DNA of 7,755 nt from an uncultured Collinsella sp. (GCA_900545905.1 URBA01000062.1:1-7755), one strand, 5' to 3'. Positions 1-5,367 are shown, numbered from the stretch's first letter. The notes: generated from the sequence alone by a model not told the origin. Numbers and translations: made by a program.

Positions 1-43
1 TGCAGCGTAGTCTCGTGGGCTCGGAGATGTGTATAAGAGACAG
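1..43 (+). other. Nextera i7-side adapter (non-biological)
   Basis: Positions 10-24 read GTCTCGTGGGCTCGG and 25-43 read AGATGTGTATAAGAGACAG, which is the Illumina Nextera read-2 adapter ending in the 19-bp Tn5 mosaic end. Positions 2-9 (GCAGCGTA) sit where the i7 index belongs and match, from memory, index N721 as written in the adapter. Base 1 would be the last T of the P7 oligonucleotide. Genomic sequence starts at 44. This segment should be trimmed and not annotated as a transposon end. Confidence 0.98.
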
Positions 44-55
44 TATTAGAACCGG

Positions 56-541
56 TTAGCGCACGCGCTCGATCTCGACACCGCAGCTTGCCAGGGGAAG
101 ACCGACGGGCGCCCAAGGCTTATCGAGCTTAACGTGCACGCCAAGCAGCAGGGGGTAACGACGCAGCAGCATCTGGGCCACACCCTCGGCTGCAGCCTCG
201 ATAAGCTTAAACGTATGCTCACGCAGATAGCCATCGACATCGTGGCACACCGAGCCGTAGTCAATCGAGGCGTCCAGGTTATCGTGCTCCCCCGCTGCAC
301 GCAGGTCGGCATAGAGCACCAGGGACACGATGAACTTCTGGCCCAGCGCGTTCTCTTCGGGATACACGCCATGGTTAGCAAAAACCTCAAGACCTTCAAC
401 GGTGATACGGTCGGCATGGCGCAGATCGTCATAGCTCACGTGGGGCACCGCCGTTGCGGTGGATATTTCGCCCCTTCCACGGCGGGCGAGCTCGGCGCCT
501 TCAGTCTTGGTTGCATTCTCGGGCAGTTTCTTGTTGCTCAT
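56..541 (-). CDS. folB: Dihydroneopterin aldolase (FolB)
   Basis: The enzyme cleaves 7,8-dihydroneopterin to 6-hydroxymethyl-7,8-dihydropterin and glycolaldehyde in cytosolic folate synthesis. The 161-residue product has a canonical FolB core from about residue 43 to the end. By alignment from memory to the Staphylococcus aureus enzyme, visible conserved positions are HG at 57-58, Glu63 in the PEENALGQ stretch (pterin-site Glu), Tyr95 in DYGSV, Glu115 in KLIEAAAE (pterin anchor) and Lys141 in LDKPWAP (general base). The start at 541 is backed by an AAGGAG ribosome binding site nine bases upstream. It adds a polar, charged extension of about 40 residues that FolB normally lacks. The gene follows the HD-domain gene with a 43-bp gap. 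In many relatives FolB is fused or adjacent to FolK. Here it stops alone at 56-58, and only 12 genomic bases remain, so the next gene is not visible. Confidence 0.93.
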   Translation of the reverse strand: MSNKKLPENATKTEGAELARRGRGEISTATAVPHVSYDDLRHADRITVEGLEVFANHGVYPEENALGQKFIVSLVLYADLRAAGEHDNLDASIDYGSVCHDVDGYLREHTFKLIEAAAEGVAQMLLRRYPLLLGVHVKLDKPWAPVGLPLASCGVEIERVR

Positions 542-584
542 CGCGATCGTCTCCTTCGTTTAGAACCCCGACCGCGCAAACTAA

Positions 585-1166
585 CTACACGCGAATCGAC
601 AGGTTCTTTTTATCATCGCTCCAGTTGCAAGCATTGCGCGCGGGGCATGCAAAGCAGGCGCGCGACGCTTTGTCGGCTGCATAGAGCAAACGCTCAAGCG
701 GTTGGCTGTTCACGCGCAGCTTTCGATGGCCCAGAATGGCCGTCTTAATGGCTGCGGCATCGGCCGGCTCAAACGCCACGTCATCGGGCATGCCACCGAG
801 AATCGCATCAGCGACGCGCTCGCTTGCAACATCATGGGATATACCCGATTCATACTGTTCATCTTTGCCGATATCATGAAGAAGTGCCGTGGCATAGATG
901 ACCTCTCGATCAAATCCGAGCTGTTCCTCAAGATTCTTGATCCACATAATGCGAGCGACATCGAGAAGATGATCAATACCGTGGCGGCAGAAGATGCGCC
1001 CCGATTCCAACTGTGCAATGTTGCCCAGGTGCCGACGGAACAGCCCGTTGGCACAAATGTAATCAATGCGAGGCATGACGCCAAAAGGCGCCAGGCCCGA
1101 AGCCATAAAACCGCGACGCGGCGTTCCCTCGTCAGTATTCGATGTAAAGTCGTTGACGACTCTCAT
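585..1166 (-). CDS. HD-domain hydrolase of the folate cluster
   Basis: This is a 193-residue HD-superfamily protein, predicted to be a metal-dependent phosphohydrolase. Likely metal ligands are His62 (CRHGIDH), His97-Asp98 (LLHDIGK) and Asp165 (AADKASR); His111-Asp112 and His147 may belong to the same site. Directly after Asp165 comes a Cys-rich segment, CFACPARNACNW (Cys171, Cys174, Cys180), which I believe is typical of a folate-linked HD subfamily and could bind metal. The ATG at 1166 lies two bases after the folE stop, which suggests translational coupling. The ribosome binding site is weak, and Met21 and Met31 are alternative starts. Its place between folE and folB makes it a candidate for removing phosphates from dihydroneopterin triphosphate, a step with several unrelated enzymes in bacteria. 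That role is inference from context only; a nucleotide phosphohydrolase acting elsewhere is also possible. Confidence 0.85.
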   Translation of the reverse strand: MRVVNDFTSNTDEGTPRRGFMASGLAPFGVMPRIDYICANGLFRRHLGNIAQLESGRIFCRHGIDHLLDVARIMWIKNLEEQLGFDREVIYATALLHDIGKDEQYESGISHDVASERVADAILGGMPDDVAFEPADAAAIKTAILGHRKLRVNSQPLERLLYAADKASRACFACPARNACNWSDDKKNLSIRV

Positions 1167-1168
1167 AG

Positions 1169-1726
1169 TTAGCGTCCCAGCATCCTAAAGAAACGCTCTT
1201 CGAGCGCGGGGTCGGTCTCAAAGACGCCGCGGCGAGCGAGCGTCACGGTCTTGGTGCCGGGCTTTTGCACGCCGCGCATGGTCATGCACATATGCTCAGC
1301 TTCCATGAGCACAATCGCTCCCTGGGGAGCGAGATAATCCATGAGGGCGTCGGCAACCTGCGCACACAGCTGCTCCTGCAGCTGCAGACGGCGGGCATAA
1401 ACCTCAACCGTGCGGGCGAGTTTGGAAAGCCCAGCCACCCGACCGTTAGGGATATAGCCAATGGCGGCCTTGCCATAAAACGGCAGCAGATGGTGCTCAC
1501 ACAGCGAGTAGAACGTGATGTCGCGCTCGATAACCAAATCGTTCGAAGCGACGGCAAAGGTTTTGGACAGGTGCTCCTCGGCACTCTGGTCCATACCGCC
1601 GGCGATCTCACCATACATACGGGCAACGCGCGCCGGGGTCTCCAGCAGGCCCTCACGAGTTGGGTCCTCGCCTATGCCCTCAAGCAACAGCTTAATGGCG
1701 GCCTCGACTTTTTCCTGATCGACCAT
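1169..1726 (-). CDS. folE: GTP cyclohydrolase I (FolE)
   Basis: It converts GTP to 7,8-dihydroneopterin triphosphate and formate, the first step of folate synthesis, as a zinc-dependent cytosolic homodecamer. From the chosen start the protein has 185 residues, close to the usual bacterial length (about 190). Visible signatures are EDPTREGLLETPARVARMY (20-38), the zinc and active-site motif CEHH (76-79), GLSKLAR (99-105) and EHMCMTMRGV (144-153), giving zinc ligands Cys76, His79 and Cys147. The ATG at 1726 has a GAGG five bases upstream and starts the family domain. A GTG at 1789, three bases after the nrdG stop, would add 21 polar residues with no family match. The gene probably belongs to the transcript coming from nrdDG. 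The 66-bp gap before it may also hold a weak internal promoter (TACCAT at 1767-1762 on the minus strand). Confidence 0.95.
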   Translation of the reverse strand: MVDQEKVEAAIKLLLEGIGEDPTREGLLETPARVARMYGEIAGGMDQSAEEHLSKTFAVASNDLVIERDITFYSLCEHHLLPFYGKAAIGYIPNGRVAGLSKLARTVEVYARRLQLQEQLCAQVADALMDYLAPQGAIVLMEAEHMCMTMRGVQKPGTKTVTLARRGVFETDPALEERFFRMLGR

Positions 1727-1792
1727 CTGGGCCTCACTTTTCCGATTTTGCGTTCGCGCTATGGTACCACGCCCTTTGGCATCGGCCACAAG

Positions 1793-2374
1793 CTACATAG
1801 TATGGGTCGAATAGACCGGATCGTCCCGCCAAAGCTCCACAGCGTCGCAAAGCGCAACGCCCTCGCGCTCAGCACGGGCGCGCGTAGCGTTCATATCGAT
1901 CACGCGCTGGTTACTCGAGCCCCTAAAGCGCAACGAGATATCGTACAGATCCTGAACAAACGGGCCATCCACCAACATATCGAGGCAGGCGAGAATGCGG
2001 TCCGTCACCTCGGTATGATGACGACCGCCCGGCATAAGTTCCTCAAGCACGTCGCCGGTAAAGCACCAAATGGTCTTCCCCGAATCCACAGGATAAGTGG
2101 CACGAACACGCTCAATGAAATCAACGAGCCCCGTCTGGTTCTCGGGTTCCATAGGCTCCCCGCCCAGAATCGTCAGGCCATCGATAAAGGGATGGTCGAG
2201 GCTCTCGATAATCTTGTCCTCGACGGCACGATCGAACGTTTCACCCGCGGCAAAGTCCCACGCGACGGAGTTAAAGCAATTCTTGCACCCGCGACGGCAC
2301 CCGCTCACAAACAGAGAAGTACGAACGCCTTCCCCATCAGCAATGTCGAAATACTTAATGTTCGCGTAGTTCAT
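1793..2374 (-). CDS. nrdG: Anaerobic ribonucleotide reductase activase (NrdG)
   Basis: This radical-SAM enzyme uses a [4Fe-4S] cluster and S-adenosylmethionine to put the glycyl radical on NrdD. The 193-residue protein has the cluster motif CRRGCKNC (Cys26, Cys30, Cys33), a GGEP motif at 71-74 in the SAM-binding region, and the family's IADGEGVR start (11-18) and VDGPF segment (about 135-139). The ATG at 2374 follows GGGAGAG with eight bases to the start, and the protein then begins MNYANIKYFD, as expected for NrdG. The frame stays open upstream to 2581 but only reads through a palindrome. It lies 426 bp after nrdD, whereas these genes usually nearly touch. Its ribosome binding site and first eight codons have an imperfect inverted copy at 2480-2514, so translation initiation could be hidden in RNA structure. 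Confidence 0.95.
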   Translation of the reverse strand: MNYANIKYFDIADGEGVRTSLFVSGCRRGCKNCFNSVAWDFAAGETFDRAVEDKIIESLDHPFIDGLTILGGEPMEPENQTGLVDFIERVRATYPVDSGKTIWCFTGDVLEELMPGGRHHTEVTDRILACLDMLVDGPFVQDLYDISLRFRGSSNQRVIDMNATRARAEREGVALCDAVELWRDDPVYSTHTM

Positions 2375-2514
2375 AAGTAACTCTCCCGGGAGGCCGGGAC
2401 ATATCATCCCGTCCTCAAACATTCTCGGCCTTCGGCCTGCGAAACTGCGGGCGGGACGATATGTCCCGGCCTCATGCAAAGGGTAACTCAATGAACGAAG
2501 CGAACATCGAGTAT
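2351..2514. repeat. Dyad over the nrdG translation start
   Basis: The core is a 22-bp stem, arms 2390-2411 and 2452-2473. Its single mismatch (a2406 against c2457) becomes a U-G wobble in the minus-strand RNA, that is, the nrdDG transcript. The 40-base loop holds a small GGCC/GGCC hairpin at 2427-2437. Outside the core the symmetry continues after a 2-base shift: the nrdG start (2374 down to 2351) and the plus-strand sequence 2491-2514 agree at 20 of 24 bases, and GTTACT before one ATG corresponds to GTAACT before the other. A 7-bp direct repeat, GTAACTC, also appears at 2377-2383 and 2483-2489. There is no T-tract after the stem, so a simple terminator is unlikely. An mRNA structure controlling nrdG, or a scar of inverted duplication, fits better. 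Confidence 0.8.
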
Positions 2515-2616
2515 AGGGTTCAAGGTCCAATAAAAACTGTGTTGCAGCCCAACCGTCATCGCAAGCAAAGCGTTGTTGCAAGTCAACTCATTTCCGCAAA
2601 GAACTTCGAGGAGTGA
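2491..2616 (+). CDS. Small ORF or relic starting like nrdG
   Basis: On the plus strand, opposite to all neighbours, an ATG at 2491 opens a 41-codon frame ending at TGA 2614-2616. It has a good ribosome binding site (AAAGGG, seven bases before the ATG). The product begins MNEANIEYRVQG, is basic in the middle (NRHRKQ at 21-26) and ends SAKNFEE. I recognise no family. The first eight residues match NrdG's MNYANIKY at six positions and the DNA at 20 of 24, so the start region, including the ribosome binding site, seems to be an inverted copy of the nrdG start. The last two codons and the sequence beyond resemble the nrdD end in the same way. I see no clear plus-strand promoter. It is more likely a recombination relic or part of an RNA structure than a functional gene, but translation cannot be excluded. 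Confidence 0.3.
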   Translation: MNEANIEYRVQGPIKTVLQPNRHRKQSVVASQLISAKNFEE

Positions 2617-2834
2617 GCAGACCGCATGCTGCATCTCAGCTACATCAACTTGGCTGCCCCGTAGCGAGGCCCCGGACCTTTACTCGATATGAGTTCCGCA
2701 CGAACAGGAGGCGCCAGTGGCGCCTCCGTCGTGAGCCAGGACTGTTCGAAATAGCGAGTAAAGGTCCGGGGCCTCGCTACGGGGCAGCCTGGGATGGTTA
2801 TTAGAGATGCAGCACGCGGTCGCGGATCTCCTCG
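2607..2834. repeat. Large dyad spanning the nrdD 3' end
   Basis: A single axis (coordinates summing to 5441) organises three paired blocks. The first is a perfect 35-bp stem, arms 2652-2686 and 2755-2789. Next is a symmetric 14-base unpaired block (2638-2651 and 2790-2803), which contains the nrdD stop codon. Then comes an outer 18-bp stem, arms 2620-2637 and 2804-2821, with one mismatch (a2626 against c2815) that becomes G-U in nrdD mRNA. A further 7-bp block (2607-2613 and 2828-2834) has the same symmetry. The right outer arm is the coding end of nrdD (DRVLHL); the left arm is its inverted copy. No T-tract follows the stem and no clean target duplication flanks it. It probably protects or terminates nrdD mRNA, or marks an old inverted duplication. 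Confidence 0.88.
2707..2727. repeat. Small hairpin inside the large dyad
   Basis: GGAGGCGCCA at 2707-2716 and its reverse complement at 2718-2727 are separated by one base, giving a GC-rich stem of up to about nine pairs within the 68-base interior of the large dyad. Its axis is 3.5 bp off that of the outer stem, so it would form a hairpin in the apical loop. Confidence 0.75.
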
Positions 2835-5023
2835 GTTCGGCCCTGGTTCCAGAATTGGGTACCGATGTAGCCGCACGTACGACGGGCGACGTTCATCTTC
2901 TCCTGGTCACGATTGCCGCAATTGGGGCACTCCCACACCAGTTTGCCGTCATCCTCGACAATCTTGATCTCGCCGTCGTAACCGCACACCTGGCAATAAT
3001 CGCTCTTGGTGTTGAGCTCGGCGTACATGATGTTGTCGTAGATGTACTGCATCACGCGAATGACAGCTTTGAGGTTGTCCTGCATGTTGGGAACCTCGAC
3101 ATAGGAGATGGCACCGCCCGGCGAAAGCTGCTGGAACATACCCTCGAACTTGAGCTTGTCGAATGCGTCGATCTCCTCGGACACGTGGACGTGGTAGCTG
3201 TTGGTGATGTAGCCCTTGTCCGTCACGCCCGGGATGATGCCAAAACGACGCTGCAGGCACTTGGCGAACTTGTAGGTCGTCGACTCAAGCGGGGTACCGT
3301 ACAGCGAGAAGTCAATATCGCTTTCGGCCTTCCACTCGGCGCACTTGTCGTTCATGCGCTGCATGACGGCCATGGCAAAGGGCGTGCCCTCCTTCTCGGT
3401 GTGGCTGTGGCCCGTCATGTACTTGACGCACTCATACAAGCCGGCATAACCCAGACTAATGGTGGAGTAACCGCCCACGAGCAGCTTATCGATCGTCTCG
3501 CCCTTCTTCAGGCGGGCGAGGGCACCGTACTGCCAAAGAATCGGTGCGGCGTCAGAAAGCGTACCCATCAGACGTTCATGACGGCACAGCAGGGCGCGGT
3601 GGCACAGCTCAAGGCGCTCGTCGAAGATCTTCCAGAACTTGTCCATGTCCTGATGCGAGCTCAGCGCGACATCGGGCAGGTTAATGGTCACAACGCCCTG
3701 GTTAAAGCGACCATAGTACTTGGGCTTGTTCGGGTCGTAGTTCAGCGCGTTGGCAACGTTGTTAAAGCCGTTGCCCGAGCGGTCGGGCGTCAAGAAGCTG
3801 CGGCAGCCCATGCAGGTATAGCAGTCGCCGTTGCCGGCGGTCTCGCCCTTCGACAGCTTGAGCTCGCGCATCTTCTTCTCGGAGATGTAGTCGGGAACCA
3901 TGCGCTTGGCGGTGCACTTGGCAGCCAGCTGGGTCAGGTAGAAGTACGGGGAATCCTCGTGAACGTTATCGTCCTCGAGTACATAGATAAGCTTGGGGAA
4001 TGCCGGGGTAATCCAAACGCCGGCCTCGTTCTTAACGCCCTCATAGCGCTGACGGAGCGTCTCCTCCACGATCATGGCAAGGTCATGCTTCTCCTGGGGC
4101 GTACGGGCCTCATTGAGATACATAAAGACCGTCACGAACGGCGCCTGGCCATTGGTGGTCATAAGGGTCACGACCTGATACTGAATCGTCTGAACGCCGC
4201 GACGGATCTCGTCACGCAGACGGTCCTCAACAACCTCGCGGACCTTTTCGGGAGATGCGGAAACGCCGAGCTCCTCAAGCTCGCGAGCGACCTCGCCGCG
4301 AATCTTTTGACGGCTCACCTCAACAAAGGGGGCAAGATGGGTCAGCGAAATAGACTGGCCGCCGTACTGGGAGGAAGCAACCTGGGCGATAATCTGCGTC
4401 GCGATGTTGCAGGCGGTCGAGAAGCTGTGCGGCTTCTCGATCAGCGTACCCGAGATAACAGTGCCGTTCTGGAGCATGTCCTCCAGGTTCACCAGGTCGC
4501 AGTTATGCATGTGCTGGGCAAAGTAGTCCGAATCATGGAAGTGAATCAGACCCTCATTGTGAGCATCCACAATCTCCTGGGGCAGCAGCACACGCTGGGT
4601 CAGGTCCTTGGAGATCTCGCCGGCCATGTAGTCACGCTGAACGGAATTGACGGTCGGGTTCTTGTTGGAGTTCTCCTGCTTGACCTCTTCGTTGTTGCAC
4701 TCAATCAGCGACAGAATCTTGTCGTCGGTCGTGTTCTTCTGGCGCTTCAGGCTCTGAACATAGCGATAGATGATGTAATGGCGAGCGACCTCGTAGCAGT
4801 CGAGACGCATAATCTCGTCCTCGACCAGATCCTGAATCTCCTCGACCGACACGGTGTGGCCCGCGTTCTCGCATGCCTCGGCGACGTTTTGTGCCGCGTA
4901 AACCACCTGGCGGTCGGTAAGACGAGAGCTCTCCTCGACCTCCAAGTTTGCGGCGCGGATGGCATTGACAATCTTATCGATGTCAAAGACAACCTCGGTG
5001 CCGCTGCGCTTGATGATCTTCAT
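2801..5023 (-). CDS. nrdD: Anaerobic (class III) ribonucleotide reductase, NrdD
   Basis: NrdD reduces ribonucleoside triphosphates to dNTPs with formate as reductant, using an oxygen-sensitive glycyl radical. From the ATG at 5023 the protein has 740 residues. An ATP-cone domain covers about 3-90 (RSGTEVVFDIDKI at the start). The catalytic barrel follows, with HMHNCDLVNLEDML (Cys175) and MGCRSFLTP (Cys407), which by family comparison carry the active-site cysteines. A C-terminal zinc site is formed by Cys677/Cys680 and Cys699/Cys702, and RRTCGYIGTQFWNQGR carries the radical glycine, Gly718. A start ten codons earlier (5053) is open, but AAAGAGG seven bases before 5023 and the typical MKIIKRSG beginning favour 5023. 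NrdG activates it. Two NrdR-like boxes upstream imply repression by NrdR. The last six codons lie in the outer arm of the large dyad. Confidence 0.97.
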   Translation of the reverse strand: MKIIKRSGTEVVFDIDKIVNAIRAANLEVEESSRLTDRQVVYAAQNVAEACENAGHTVSVEEIQDLVEDEIMRLDCYEVARHYIIYRYVQSLKRQKNTTDDKILSLIECNNEEVKQENSNKNPTVNSVQRDYMAGEISKDLTQRVLLPQEIVDAHNEGLIHFHDSDYFAQHMHNCDLVNLEDMLQNGTVISGTLIEKPHSFSTACNIATQIIAQVASSQYGGQSISLTHLAPFVEVSRQKIRGEVARELEELGVSASPEKVREVVEDRLRDEIRRGVQTIQYQVVTLMTTNGQAPFVTVFMYLNEARTPQEKHDLAMIVEETLRQRYEGVKNEAGVWITPAFPKLIYVLEDDNVHEDSPYFYLTQLAAKCTAKRMVPDYISEKKMRELKLSKGETAGNGDCYTCMGCRSFLTPDRSGNGFNNVANALNYDPNKPKYYGRFNQGVVTINLPDVALSSHQDMDKFWKIFDERLELCHRALLCRHERLMGTLSDAAPILWQYGALARLKKGETIDKLLVGGYSTISLGYAGLYECVKYMTGHSHTEKEGTPFAMAVMQRMNDKCAEWKAESDIDFSLYGTPLESTTYKFAKCLQRRFGIIPGVTDKGYITNSYHVHVSEEIDAFDKLKFEGMFQQLSPGGAISYVEVPNMQDNLKAVIRVMQYIYDNIMYAELNTKSDYCQVCGYDGEIKIVEDDGKLVWECPNCGNRDQEKMNVARRTCGYIGTQFWNQGRTEEIRDRVLHL

Positions 5024-5244
5024 CCTCTTGCCTCTTTCGCGTCGTAGCCTCATTGCGCTTCAGAGCCAAACGATGCCCGGCAGGGCTTGCCCCTGTCTTG
5101 CGGCGCCGTCGCGCAATCTGTGTTCTCGATAAACCATAGGTCCTCATGCGGACAATCCTCGCGGCCGATCAAGCAGCTCAAAGGCGTGTCCGAAGGGGAC
5201 GAATAAGGTCTTCGTTCTCTGTCCGCCATCTATCATACGACAAA
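5024..5244 (-). promoter_or_regulatory. Long leader of nrdD
   Basis: If transcription starts near 5244, the nrdD mRNA has an untranslated leader of about 220 nt, long for a simple NrdR-controlled gene. It contains two short hairpins built from the same GTCC/GGAC pair (5140-5153 and 5188-5200) and a CAGGG/CCCTG hairpin near 5090. I could not match it to a riboswitch class by eye. A 59-codon frame (5229-5050) runs through most of it. Confidence 0.4.
5050..5229 (-). CDS. Possible 59-residue Cys-containing leader ORF
   Basis: The ATG at 5229 opens a 59-codon frame that stops (TGA) at 5050-5052, 26 bases before the nrdD ATG. The product starts MADRERRPYSS and has four cysteines (residues 19, 26, 39, 50), including REDCPHEDLWF in the middle. 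I recognise no family. There is no good ribosome binding site before the ATG, and the predicted mRNA start is only about 15 bases upstream. A frame of this length can occur by chance in GC-rich DNA. A leader peptide coupling to nrdD is the alternative, with low confidence. Confidence 0.2.
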   Translation of the reverse strand: MADRERRPYSSPSDTPLSCLIGREDCPHEDLWFIENTDCATAPQDRGKPCRASFGSEAQ

Positions 5245-5248
5245 GATG

Positions 5249-5264
5249 CATCTATATCCTGTAT
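5249..5264 (-). promoter_or_regulatory. NrdR box, promoter-proximal (weak)
   Basis: CATCTATATCCTGTAT on the plus strand matches the palindromic consensus ACACTATATATAGTGT at 10 of 16 positions. Taken alone it is weak, but its centre is 32 bp from that of the strong box at 5281-5296, the three-helical-turn spacing known for paired NrdR sites, and it overlaps the predicted -10 element. NrdR binding here would block RNA polymerase. Confidence 0.6.
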
Positions 5265-5280
5265 TCTTTTTTTAGGTCAA
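5251..5280 (-). promoter_or_regulatory. Predicted nrdD promoter
   Basis: On the minus strand, TTGACC (5280-5275) serves as -35 and TATAGA (5256-5251) as -10, 18 bp apart, with an A-rich spacer. It is wedged between and over the two NrdR-like boxes, which is the usual architecture of NrdR-repressed promoters. AGGTCAAA occurs a second time at 5303-5310, so a second -35-like hexamer lies 29 bp upstream without a matching -10. Confidence 0.6.
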
Positions 5281-5296
5281 ACACAACATATAGTGT
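5281..5296. promoter_or_regulatory. NrdR box, distal (strong)
   Basis: ACACAACATATAGTGT matches the NrdR consensus ACACTATATATAGTGT at 14 of 16 positions, with both ACAC and GTGT half-sites intact. NrdR is an ATP-cone zinc repressor that senses ATP/dATP and controls ribonucleotide reductase genes; the nearest downstream gene is nrdD, an expected target. Confidence 0.87.
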
Positions 5297-5337
5297 TTCA
5301 GCAGGTCAAAGCAATTAGTCATTTTGCAGACGCATTA

Positions 5338-5367
5338 ATTATGAGGGGTTCTTGGCAAGTCGGTAAA
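5338..5367 (-). promoter_or_regulatory. Possible second upstream promoter
   Basis: On the minus strand, TTTACC (5367-5362) and CATAAT (5343-5338) are separated by 18 bp, a fair -35/-10 pair upstream of the NrdR boxes. It might give NrdR-modulated or constitutive nrdD transcription. The AT-rich composition of 5240-5345 against a GC-rich background supports a promoter region, but this pair is a pattern match only. The remaining stretch, 5368-5497, shows nothing further that I can name. Confidence 0.3.

Noticed and set aside
25..43. Transposon end (Tn5 mosaic end) as a natural mobile element
   Set aside because: The 19-bp mosaic end is preceded by Illumina adapter and index bases and has a matching partner at the other terminus; it comes from library preparation.
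1265..2380. 371-codon plus-strand frame across folE and nrdG
   Set aside because: It overlaps two confidently identified genes on the other strand, and its translation looks like no protein family; antisense shadow.
2513..2518. TATACT on the minus strand as a -10 for nrdG
   Set aside because: No -35-like hexamer lies 16-18 bases upstream and no extended -10 is present. TTGACT further upstream pairs only with a poor TGCGAT. An internal nrdG promoter cannot be supported.
2652..2789. Classic MITE with 35-bp terminal inverted repeats
   Set aside because: No target-site duplication is visible at its borders and the symmetry continues on the same axis into nrdD codons, so a simple insertion does not explain it; copy-number data could revive the idea.
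2613..2804. 63-codon plus-strand frame inside the large dyad
   Set aside because: It simply translates the palindrome and its loop; its two ends are mirror images of the same DNA, so no independent protein signal exists.
2807..5047. 746-codon open frame antisense to nrdD
   Set aside because: It mirrors nrdD almost exactly, has no family resemblance or ribosome binding site, and is explained by GC-rich codon bias that removes stops from the opposite strand.
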